Source of the DNA: Chloroflexota bacterium | GTDB taxonomy: Bacteria; Chloroflexota; Anaerolineae; Anaerolineales; Villigracilaceae | Assembly: GCA_021796155.1 (NCBI GenBank) | Contig: JAJYOO010000188.1 | Location: forward strand, 1-5,666 | Direction of reading: 5' to 3' | DNA: 5,666 nucleotides | Made by a program: the position numbers and the translations under genes | In this document: positions 1-5,666 of the stretch, piece by piece | Layout: every line of letters starts with the position of its first letter | Numbering within the stretch: position 1 is the first letter of the stretch | The notes under the pieces: model-generated | What the model was told of the DNA's origin: nothing | What the model saw: the letters and a program-made list of their open reading frames with translations, nothing else | Database searches by the model: none

Positions 1-735
1 GGCTGTGAAATGGACAAAGTCCTCGCGGTTGCCTATCAGCATGGTATCGCTGTTGTCGAAGACAACGCGCACGGGTTGTTTGGAAAATACAAGGGTAAAT
101 ATCTTGGAACATTTGGTGCGCTGGCGGCTCAATCGTTTCACGAGACGAAAAACTTTACCAGCGGCGAAGGCGGGGCACTGCTCATCAACGATCCGAAGAT
201 TATCGAACGCGCCGAGATCATCCGTGAAAAAGGAACCAACCGCTCGCGCTTCTTTCGCGGGCAAGTGGATAAATACACATGGGTGGACATTGGCTCTTCG
301 TATCTGCCATCCGACATTCTCGCCGCGTTTCTTTACGGCCAATTGGAACAGCGCGAGAAAATTCAAAACCACCGAAAGAATTTGTGGCACACCTACGAGG
401 CGGGGTTGAAAAATTGGGCGGCGAAACACGAAGTTCAATTGCCCGTTATTCCGGAAGATTGCGAGCAGTCATATCACATGTTTTATATGCTGATGCCCAA
501 CCTCGATCTGCGGCAGAAATTGATCATGTATCTGCGCGAGTGCGGCATTTACAGCGTGTTCCATTATTTGCCTCTTCATCTTTCCGATATGGGACGCAAA
601 TTTGGCGGCGAGGAAGGCGATTGCCCGGTGACGGAACATGTCAGCGACCGATTGATCCGCCTGCCGTTCCACAATGTGTTGACCGGTTCAGAGCAGGAGC
701 AGGTGATCGAAGCCATTCTGGAGTTTAAGTTCTGA
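1..735 (+). CDS. wecE: dTDP-4-amino-4,6-dideoxygalactose transaminase (WecE/RffA type), 3' part
   Basis: This is a PLP-dependent sugar aminotransferase of the DegT/DnrJ/EryC1/StrS family, open at the left window edge. The family enzyme transfers an amino group from glutamate to C4 of dTDP-4-keto-6-deoxyglucose, giving dTDP-Fuc4N in the cytoplasm. The visible 244 residues begin at GCEMD, which matches an internal site of E. coli WecE (about 376 residues), so roughly the first 130 residues lie outside. The PLP-binding lysine is in SFHETKN (codon 148-150). The cofactor-contacting aspartate is in VVEDNAHG (fragment residue 21). Very WecE-like stretches follow, including [35 protein letters not shown] and VFHYLPLH near the C-terminus. 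These favour WecE over 3-aminotransferases (QdtB/FdtB) or PseC/ArnB relatives. The stop overlaps the rmlB start by one base (TGATG), so the two are probably translationally coupled. The ATG at position 10 is internal, not the true start. No frameshift is visible. Confidence 0.93.
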   Translation, partial: GCEMDKVLAVAYQHGIAVVEDNAHGLFGKYKGKYLGTFGALAAQSFHETKNFTSGEGGALLINDPKIIERAEIIREKGTNRSRFFRGQVDKYTWVDIGSSYLPSDILAAFLYGQLEQREKIQNHRKNLWHTYEAGLKNWAAKHEVQLPVIPEDCEQSYHMFYMLMPNLDLRQKLIMYLRECGIYSVFHYLPLHLSDMGRKFGGEEGDCPVTEHVSDRLIRLPFHNVLTGSEQEQVIEAILEFKF

Positions 736-1802
736 TGAGAAATGTTCTGGTTACTGGCGGCGCGGGATTCATCGGCTCGAATTTTGTGCGCTATTTGCTC
801 AAGGCCGAGCCGGATGCCCGCGTCTTCAATCTCGATGCGCTCACGTACGCGGGCAGTCTGGAAAATTTGAAGGATTTGCCCGACGCGTCGCGGCACACTT
901 TTATTCAGGGCGATATTTGCGATGCGGGATTGATTGGCAAGTTGTTCCAGGAACATCAAATTGATTCGGTGGTTCATTTTGCCGCCGAGTCGCATGTGGA
1001 CCGTTCGATTCTCGGACCCGCACCGTTCATTCAAACAAATATTGTTGGGACGTTTACGCTTCTCGAAGCCGCGCGGCAAGCCTGGGGCGCGGACGGATCA
1101 ACGCGCGGGATGAGATTCCATCACGTTTCAACGGATGAAGTTTTCGGGTCGCTCGATGCGTCTGATTCAGCATTCACCGAGTCAACGCCTTATGAACCGC
1201 GTTCGCCTTATTCGGCATCCAAGGCTTCATCCGATCATCTTGTGCGCGCTTATTTTCACACGTACGGCCTGCCTGTGACGATCACGAATTGTTCGAATAA
1301 TTATGGGCCGTATCAGTATCCTGAAAAATTAATTCCGCTTATGATCTTGAACGCGCTGCGGGGAAAGCCACTGCCCGTTTATGGCGACGGAAAACAAATC
1401 CGCGATTGGTTGTTTGTGGAAGATCACTGCGAGGCGATTTATCTTGTTCTGAAAAATGGAAGGCTGGGCGAAACCTATAACATCGGCGGCGGCAACCAGC
1501 CTTATAACATTGACCTTGTAAATGAAACCTGCTCCATTTTGGACGAGCTGAAGCCTTCAACAACATCATATTCTGAATTGATTGCTCACGTCACGGATCG
1601 TCCCGGTCACGATCGGCGTTATGCGATGGACATTACGAAAATCCGCAATGAACTTGGCTGGACACCGAGGCACGATATTGAAAGCGGTTTGCGCGCCACT
1701 GTCCAATGGTATCTGGCTCACATGGATTGGGTCGAAGTCATCATGAAGCAGGAAGGCTTCAGCGACTGGCTCGATAAAAACTACGCGCGGAGGGGAACAT
1801 GA
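735..1802 (+). CDS. rmlB: dTDP-glucose 4,6-dehydratase
   Basis: This extended short-chain dehydrogenase/reductase (355 residues, normal for RmlB/RfbB/RffG) converts dTDP-glucose to dTDP-4-keto-6-deoxyglucose, using bound NAD as an internal hydride carrier. The N-terminal Rossmann motif TGGAGFIGS (residues 7-15) binds NAD. The catalytic triplet is T133-D134-E135 in HVSTDEVFG, and the YxxxK pair is Y159/K163 in SPYSASKAS. Further RmlB signatures are [12 protein letters not shown] (81-92), [18 protein letters not shown] (185-202), [17 protein letters not shown] (215-231) and [12 protein letters not shown] (288-299). All key residues are present, so it should be active. The ATG overlaps the preceding stop by one base, with a GGAG at 720-723 as a possible Shine-Dalgarno, and its own stop overlaps the rmlA start (ATGA). 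Its product is the direct substrate of the WecE enzyme encoded just upstream. The same intermediate could also feed dTDP-rhamnose synthesis if rmlC and rmlD exist elsewhere. Confidence 0.97.
   Translation: MRNVLVTGGAGFIGSNFVRYLLKAEPDARVFNLDALTYAGSLENLKDLPDASRHTFIQGDICDAGLIGKLFQEHQIDSVVHFAAESHVDRSILGPAPFIQTNIVGTFTLLEAARQAWGADGSTRGMRFHHVSTDEVFGSLDASDSAFTESTPYEPRSPYSASKASSDHLVRAYFHTYGLPVTITNCSNNYGPYQYPEKLIPLMILNALRGKPLPVYGDGKQIRDWLFVEDHCEAIYLVLKNGRLGETYNIGGGNQPYNIDLVNETCSILDELKPSTTSYSELIAHVTDRPGHDRRYAMDITKIRNELGWTPRHDIESGLRATVQWYLAHMDWVEVIMKQEGFSDWLDKNYARRGT
1789..1795 (+). promoter_or_regulatory. Shine-Dalgarno site for rmlA
   Basis: GGAGGGG lies inside the last codons of rmlB. Its GGAGG core is five bases before the rmlA ATG. 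It supports the overlapping ATGA start and suggests rmlA has its own efficient ribosome recruitment in addition to coupling. Confidence 0.75.
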
Positions 1803-2671
1803 AAGGCATCATTCTTGCGGGCGGACGCGGCACGCGTCTTTATCCGTTGACGTTGGGCGTGAGCAAGCAAATCCTTCCGGTTTACAACAAGCCGATGATC
1901 TATTATCCGCTTTCGATGTTGATGCTGGCGGGCATCCGGGAAATTCTGGTCATTAGTTCGTTTGAGGATTTGCCTGCATTCCAACGCTTGCTCGGCGATG
2001 GAAAGAAATGGGGACTCTCGTTTTTGTACGCGGAGCAATCCGAGCCGCGCGGTCTGCCGGAGGCGTTCATTGTCGGAAAAGATTTTCTCGCCGAGGATAC
2101 GGTTTGTTTGATTCTCGGTGACAATATTTTTTATGGCACGGGTTTGTGGGATTATCTTCGCCACGCGGCAAAGTTGAAGGAAGGCGCGCAGGTGTTTGCC
2201 TATCCGGTGCGCGATCCACGGCAGTACGGTGTGATCGAGTTCGATGAAGAGGGCAACGCGCTCAGCCTCGAAGAAAAACCGGACAAGCCGCGTTCCAATT
2301 TTGCAGTGCCCGGTCTTTATTTCTATGATAATAAAGTTGTGGGAATCGCTGAGAATCTAAAACCATCGCCGCGTGGCGAACTGGAAATTACCGATCTCAA
2401 TCGCGTCTATCTCGAACGCGGACAATTGCGCGTCCAGCAGCTTGGACGCGGCGTCGCCTGGCTGGATGCTGGAACCCATGAAACGCTTTTGCAGGCCGCC
2501 AACTTTGTCCAGACCGTCGAAGAGCGGCAAGGATTGATGATCGGCTGTCCGGAAGAAGTTGCCTATCGCGTTGGGTTTATCACGCACGAACAATTGATCG
2601 AACTTGCGCTTCCGTTGAAACAGAATTCATACGGCGACTATCTGTTGAAACTCTCGAACGAGCCGCTTTAG
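1799..2671 (+). CDS. rmlA: Glucose-1-phosphate thymidylyltransferase
   Basis: RmlA/RfbA/RffH makes dTDP-glucose and pyrophosphate from glucose-1-phosphate and dTTP, the entry step for dTDP-deoxysugars. The 290 residues match the usual length. The nucleotide-binding signature [16 protein letters not shown] is at 3-18, followed by [18 protein letters not shown] (22-39). The metal-binding aspartate D108 is in LGDNIFYG, K160 is in [21 protein letters not shown] is at 188-202, and the second metal-binding aspartate D223 is in WLDAGTH. The C-terminal helices (CPEEVAYR onward, from 250), which shape the regulatory site in characterised homologues, are intact. The usual GLAQAF loop reads GLPEAF (85-90), a conservative variation that should not abolish activity. 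The start ATG overlaps the rmlB stop by four bases (ATGA), with a strong GGAGG at 1789-1793 five bases upstream, so coupling is likely. It is the last gene of the first unit. Confidence 0.97.
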   Translation: MKGIILAGGRGTRLYPLTLGVSKQILPVYNKPMIYYPLSMLMLAGIREILVISSFEDLPAFQRLLGDGKKWGLSFLYAEQSEPRGLPEAFIVGKDFLAEDTVCLILGDNIFYGTGLWDYLRHAAKLKEGAQVFAYPVRDPRQYGVIEFDEEGNALSLEEKPDKPRSNFAVPGLYFYDNKVVGIAENLKPSPRGELEITDLNRVYLERGQLRVQQLGRGVAWLDAGTHETLLQAANFVQTVEERQGLMIGCPEEVAYRVGFITHEQLIELALPLKQNSYGDYLLKLSNEPL

Positions 2672-2678
2672 TCGCGGG

Positions 2679-2702
2679 TCACGCTTTAAGCGTGATTTGT
2701 TT
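2679..2702 (+). terminator. Candidate hairpin terminator after rmlA (or palindromic operator)
   Basis: Eight bases after the rmlA stop there is a 17-base near-perfect palindrome (2679-2695: TCACGCTT, one central T, AAGCGTGA). In RNA the outer six to seven pairs can form a stem, and flanking G/U wobbles could lengthen it. A broken T-run, TTTGTTT, follows at 2696-2702. Its place at the end of one gene set and before a promoter motif fits a weak intrinsic terminator. The stem is short and the T-run is interrupted, so efficiency is doubtful. It sits just upstream of the -10 motif at 2710, so a repressor- or activator-binding operator is an alternative reading. Confidence 0.45.
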
Positions 2703-2706
2703 AGCA

Positions 2707-2715
2707 TGGTACAAT
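2707..2715 (+). promoter_or_regulatory. Candidate extended -10 promoter for the glycosyltransferase unit
   Basis: The sequence TGGTACAAT is a TG-N-TACAAT extended -10 element, one mismatch from TATAAT. Transcription would start near 2721-2723, giving a leader of about 16 bases before the GTG start, just enough for the Shine-Dalgarno at 2729-2733. No good -35 hexamer is seen at 16-18 bases upstream, where the palindrome lies. This is common for extended -10 promoters. It is the only promoter-like motif in the only intergenic gap, which makes it a reasonable call, but it is unproven. Confidence 0.5.
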
Positions 2716-2728
2716 TTTCCTTAATAGC

Positions 2729-2733
2729 AGAGG
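2729..2733 (+). promoter_or_regulatory. Shine-Dalgarno site that supports the GTG start at 2738
   Basis: AGAGG ends four bases before the GTG at 2738. The reading frame is closed upstream by TAG at 2702-2704, and no other ATG, GTG or TTG lies between. The next in-frame ATG is at residue 90, past essential motifs. The GTG is therefore effectively the only possible start, although the spacing is slightly short. Confidence 0.65.
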
Positions 2734-2737
2734 ACTT

Positions 2738-3706
2738 GTGCCAAGTATTTCCCAAAATTCCCAACTGTCCGTTGACATTGTTGTTCCTGTTTACAATGAA
2801 GGCGAAATTGTTAGACAGACCTTTGAACACATCTGCTCGATTGTGGATCATTTGCCCTACAACTTCAGCTTTCTCTATGTAAACGACGGTTCGACTGATG
2901 ATACCTTGGATGTTTTGACGGCGCTTGCGGAAAAGGACCCACGCGTACATTTCCTCGACCTGAGTCGTAATTTTGGACATCAGGCGGCTCTGACTGCCGG
3001 GATGAATACTTCGACGGGCGATATCGTCATCACGATGGACGGCGACGGCCAGCATCCGCCGGAGGTGATCCCGCAGTTATTGAATTTGGTGAAGCAGGGC
3101 TATGACATTGTCCAGACCCAGCGCATGTCCGAAGCCCAACCTTCCTGGTTCAAAAGCTGGACTTCGAGCACATTTTACAAACTCATCAATGTAATCAGCG
3201 GCACTTATATTGTTCCCGCCTCGGCGGATTTTCGCGCGTTGACGCGTCAGGCCGTGGATGCGCTCAAGACCATGCCCGAATACCATCGCTTTCTGCGCGG
3301 CCTGGTTTCATACATTGGTTTCTCGATGGTCATCCTGCCATATAAGCCCGTGCCTCGCGTGGGCGGGAAATCGAAATATTCCCTTGGCAAAATGGTCCGT
3401 CTCGCCATGGACGCCATCTTCTCATTCTCGCTGATTCCACTCTACATCGGCATCAGCATGGGCGGACTTTTGCTTTGCCTGGCCCTGTTGGAAATAATTT
3501 ACGTGTTTTCGTTCTGGGTAAGAGGGCAAACCTCCGGCCTTACGACTGACTGGATTTCGTTGATGTTCGTCACCCTCATCGTGGGCGGGATACTGATGAT
3601 CCTGCTCGGTTTTATCGGCGTGTACGTTGGCTATATCTTCCAGGAAGTGAAACACAGGCCGGTGTATATCATCAAACAGCCAGCCAAAAAGGAAAATTCA
3701 GATTGA
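2738..3706 (+). CDS. Family 2 glycosyltransferase, polyprenyl-phosphate sugar synthase type (GtrB/DPM1-like)
   Basis: This 322-residue protein has an N-terminal GT-A catalytic domain and two C-terminal membrane helices. Relatives (GtrB, ArnC, DPM1) transfer a sugar from a nucleotide donor to undecaprenyl or dolichyl phosphate on the cytoplasmic face. Visible motifs are IVVPVYNEG (14-22), the donor-binding YVNDGSTDDT (47-56), LSRNFGHQAALTAGM (75-89) and the metal-binding DGDGQHPPE (101-109, D101/D103). The acceptor-side stretch includes ADFRALTR (163-170) and FLRGL (185-189). The family hallmark RVGGKSKYSLGKMVRLAMDAI is at 207-227, just before the membrane. Membrane helices lie at about 231-259 and 272-300, with a basic cytoplasmic tail. 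The start is a GTG. It begins a new unit after a 66-base gap, and its stop overlaps the TTG start of the next gene. The sugar cannot be read from sequence: glucose, a modified arabinose or another donor are all possible, and linkage to dTDP-Fuc4N is only a neighbourhood inference. Confidence 0.88.
   Translation: MPSISQNSQLSVDIVVPVYNEGEIVRQTFEHICSIVDHLPYNFSFLYVNDGSTDDTLDVLTALAEKDPRVHFLDLSRNFGHQAALTAGMNTSTGDIVITMDGDGQHPPEVIPQLLNLVKQGYDIVQTQRMSEAQPSWFKSWTSSTFYKLINVISGTYIVPASADFRALTRQAVDALKTMPEYHRFLRGLVSYIGFSMVILPYKPVPRVGGKSKYSLGKMVRLAMDAIFSFSLIPLYIGISMGGLLLCLALLEIIYVFSFWVRGQTSGLTTDWISLMFVTLIVGGILMILLGFIGVYVGYIFQEVKHRPVYIIKQPAKKENSD
3689..3693 (+). promoter_or_regulatory. Shine-Dalgarno site that supports the TTG start at 3703
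   Basis: AAGGA lies nine bases before the TTG at 3703, inside the last codons of the GT2 gene. The frame is open back to a TGA at 3547-3549, but no ATG, GTG or TTG occurs in it before 3703. Starting at the first in-frame ATG (3853) would remove the first membrane helix and the HWDDW motif. The TTG, which overlaps the GT2 stop as TTGA, is therefore the best start. Confidence 0.65.
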
Positions 3707-5666
3707 AAACGAATCGATTTGTTTTGCGAAGGGATGTTTTTCGTTTTCAAGTCTGGATTGTCCCGGCCATTCTTCTCGTCCTCACATTTCTCGCGTACGG
3801 ACTCTTCGCGTTTCAACAAGGTTTTCATTGGGACGATTGGAGCTTTGCGTGGATGCCAGTCACGTATGGCCTGCCGGGGCTGGTCAAATACTATTCGTAC
3901 GACCGCCCGCCTCTCGCATATTTTGTTGATCTAACAACTTCATTGATCGGTCCGCGTCCGTTTGCCTGGCAGATTTTTGGGATGCTTGCGCGCTGGGCTT
4001 CAGCGGTGACCCTCTGGTTGACCATTCGCGCGATTCAGCCGAATCGTCAGCGCCTCGCTTTCTGGACTTCAGCCTTTTTCCTGCTTTACCCGGGCTTTCG
4101 CCAGCAGACGATTGCCAATGCCTACGGACATTATCTATGGGTTGAGGCCTGTTTCTTTCTCTCGCTTGCATTCATGGTGAAAGCGGTTGAGTCAAATCGT
4201 TATCGCTGGCCTTTGATAACCGCCTCGATTATTCTGGCTTTGCCGAATCTTTTTCTGACCGAATATTTCGCAGGCTTCGAAATCGTGAGACCGTTCCTGC
4301 TTTGGATCGCGCTGCAAAAAGAAAATACTGACGTTCGTCAAAGACTCAAGAGATTTGTTTGGTATTATCTTCCGTTCATTTTTATCTTTATCACTTTTCT
4401 TTACTGGCGATTCTTCATTGCTCGTTCGCTTCGTTATGGCATTGACGTAAACGCGGGCGAAGTTGCTTCTATTTCAACATGGGGCGGTTTGATTGGAACC
4501 ATTTTGAATCAATGGTTGACTGTCGTTGTCAACGCCTGGCTGCAAATTTTCCAGCTTCCAAACGTGCAGGACTTTGGTATAAGATTGATTCTGCTCTACG
4601 CGTTGATTTTGATCGCCGCGTTCGAAGGCTGGGTTTATTTCTCAAAACGATTGGCATATTCCGAGGAAACCGACTCGCAGGAAAACTCAAATCGTTTTGA
4701 TTTGAAAACCTGGCTGATCATTGGTTTTATTGCCATCCTTGGCGCACAGATTCCGTTTTTGCTCAGCCAGTTGACAATCAAGCTTCAATTCCCGTATGAC
4801 CGCTTTACGCTGCCGTTCGCATTGGGTGTCTCTTTGATTTTGGCTGGTGTGCTCGAATTGATTCCAAGCTTGGAGCGCCGGTCTTTGATTGCTGGTTTAT
4901 TGGTTGCTCTTGCTGTCGGGTTTCAAATTCAGGCTGGTTTTTCGTTTCGCAGTGATTGGAACCTTGTACGATATTATCTCTGGCAATTGAGCTGGCGCAT
5001 GCCCGGACTTCAGCCTGGAACGGTTTTGCTTTCGAGCGATATGCCGTTCCAGTATTCGAGCGATAACTCGCTGACCGCGCCGATCAACTGGATGTATAAC
5101 CCCGGCTCACATTCGGGCCCGATGCAATATCTCAATTGGAATATTGACGTTCGCACAAAATCAAACCAGCTCACCCTCGCGCCAGGGCAATCCATCAATA
5201 GTGATTTTAGAGTCACGAATTTTTCCAGCACAACCGACCATGTTGTTGTCATCGCTTACCAGCCGCCGGGATGTGTGCGCGTTTTGAATCCGCAATATGA
5301 TCAGGATTTGTGGGTTGCTCCCAAGTCCGTGACGGATGCCGCTAAAATCCAGATGCTTCCATTTTTGGATGTGCCGTATTTGACTGCGCAGGCCATGCCT
5401 TTATCGAACATGAAGCAGATTATCCCAAACCCGGCTCGACCGGCTAAACCGATGGATTTTTTGTATCCCGAACCGCTGCATAACTGGTGCTATTATTTTG
5501 AGAAAGCAGATTTGGCGCGCCAGCTTGGAGATTGGAAACAGGTCGCGAAGATCGGCGATCAAGCTTTTGCCATTCCGTATCACGCGGACGATTTGTCGGA
5601 GTATCTGCCGTTCATCGAAGCGTACGCGCGCCTCGGCCGCTGGAAAGACGCGCATGATCTAACGCT
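3703..5666 (+). CDS. Large multi-pass membrane protein, probable GT-C-like glycosyltransferase with C-terminal TPR-like region, 3' end missing
   Basis: An uninterrupted frame of 654 codons runs to the window edge without a stop. I do not recognise the exact family. The start is a TTG overlapping the GT2 stop by four bases (TTGA). After a basic N-terminus, a first membrane helix (about 17-37) is followed by HWDDW (42-46). That places an acidic pair in the first external loop, where GT-C enzymes such as PMT and ArnT keep catalytic acid residues. SYDRPPLAYF (65-74) resembles the RPPL-type loop of that fold. Roughly ten more hydrophobic segments follow up to about residue 408, including 87-107, 168-188, 218-238, 292-312, 336-355 and 367-388. 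Residues from about 425 on look soluble, probably extracytoplasmic. The last 60 or so (EKADLARQLGDWKQVAK, EAYARLGRWKDAHD) resemble TPR helix pairs. Such enzymes take sugars from polyprenyl-phosphate carriers, which the upstream GT2 enzyme would supply. O-antigen-ligase-like or flippase-like roles remain possible. Membrane topology is confident; the enzymatic role is moderate. Confidence 0.7.
   Translation, partial: MKTNRFVLRRDVFRFQVWIVPAILLVLTFLAYGLFAFQQGFHWDDWSFAWMPVTYGLPGLVKYYSYDRPPLAYFVDLTTSLIGPRPFAWQIFGMLARWASAVTLWLTIRAIQPNRQRLAFWTSAFFLLYPGFRQQTIANAYGHYLWVEACFFLSLAFMVKAVESNRYRWPLITASIILALPNLFLTEYFAGFEIVRPFLLWIALQKENTDVRQRLKRFVWYYLPFIFIFITFLYWRFFIARSLRYGIDVNAGEVASISTWGGLIGTILNQWLTVVVNAWLQIFQLPNVQDFGIRLILLYALILIAAFEGWVYFSKRLAYSEETDSQENSNRFDLKTWLIIGFIAILGAQIPFLLSQLTIKLQFPYDRFTLPFALGVSLILAGVLELIPSLERRSLIAGLLVALAVGFQIQAGFSFRSDWNLVRYYLWQLSWRMPGLQPGTVLLSSDMPFQYSSDNSLTAPINWMYNPGSHSGPMQYLNWNIDVRTKSNQLTLAPGQSINSDFRVTNFSSTTDHVVVIAYQPPGCVRVLNPQYDQDLWVAPKSVTDAAKIQMLPFLDVPYLTAQAMPLSNMKQIIPNPARPAKPMDFLYPEPLHNWCYYFEKADLARQLGDWKQVAKIGDQAFAIPYHADDLSEYLPFIEAYARLGRWKDAHDLT

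Noticed and set aside
10..735. ATG at position 10 as the start of the aminotransferase gene
   Set aside because: The frame is open to the window edge and the preceding residues (GCE) continue the WecE family alignment. The methionine is internal and the gene begins outside the window.
576..1079. Long reverse-strand open frame across the wecE/rmlB junction
   Set aside because: It is antisense to two strongly recognised genes, its translation has no recognisable domain, and it is explained by codon bias on the opposite strand.
1799..2671. GLPEAF in place of the common GLAQAF loop in RmlA as a sign of altered specificity
   Set aside because: The change is mild. Glutamate at this place occurs in related nucleotidyltransferases, and all other RmlA signature residues are kept.
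2697..2882. Small ATG-started frame overlapping the start of the GT2 gene
   Set aside because: It runs across the promoter motif and into the GT2 coding region in another frame. It has no family-like motif, and the GT2 frame there is clearly real.
3884..4171. Reverse-strand frames and the short forward frame 4479-4700 inside the large membrane protein gene
   Set aside because: All lie within an uninterrupted 654-codon frame coding for regular hydrophobic helices. Their translations are low-complexity shadows without motifs.
1..5666. Mobile element, CRISPR array or tRNA/rRNA gene
   Set aside because: No transposase-like protein, direct-repeat array, terminal inverted repeats or RNA-gene pattern is visible. 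The window is almost wholly filled by the five genes.

Overview
The window is a bacterial cell-surface sugar locus. It holds five closely packed genes, all on the + strand, and both end genes are cut by the window edges. GC content is moderate. Gene spacing is tight, the stop/start junctions overlap (TGATG, ATGA, TTGA), and two genes in a row use non-ATG starts. The style is reminiscent of environmental Chloroflexota (Anaerolineae-like) genomes, but that is an inference from style only. No rRNA or other taxonomic marker is present.

Positions 1-2671 form one transcription unit for nucleotide-sugar synthesis. It contains the 3' part of a WecE/RffA-type dTDP-4-keto-6-deoxyglucose 4-aminotransferase, then rmlB (dTDP-glucose 4,6-dehydratase), then rmlA (glucose-1-phosphate thymidylyltransferase). 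Run in biochemical order (RmlA, RmlB, WecE), they would convert glucose-1-phosphate and dTTP into dTDP-4-amino-4,6-dideoxy-D-galactose (dTDP-Fuc4N). The rhamnose-specific genes rmlC and rmlD are not in the window.

Positions 2672-2737 are the only gap between genes. They carry a near-perfect 17-base palindrome followed by a short T-rich run, which may be a terminator or an operator. An extended -10 promoter motif follows, then a Shine-Dalgarno site and a GTG start.

Positions 2738-5666 form a second unit. Its first gene is a family 2 glycosyltransferase of the polyprenyl-phosphate-sugar synthase type (GtrB/DPM1-like) with two C-terminal membrane helices. The second starts at a TTG overlapping the first gene's stop codon. 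It is a large multi-pass membrane protein, open to the window edge, with GT-C-like features (an acidic HWDDW motif just after the first membrane helix, then an RPPL motif), followed by a soluble domain and TPR-like helices. The likely logic is that the GT2 enzyme charges a lipid carrier with a sugar, and the GT-C-like protein uses that lipid-linked sugar on the outer face of the membrane. Whether that sugar is Fuc4N cannot be told from sequence.

I see no RNA gene, CRISPR array, insertion sequence or other mobile element. The most interesting item is the large uncharacterised GT-C-like/TPR protein and its coupling to the GT2 gene. I see no strong evidence of a wholly new system.
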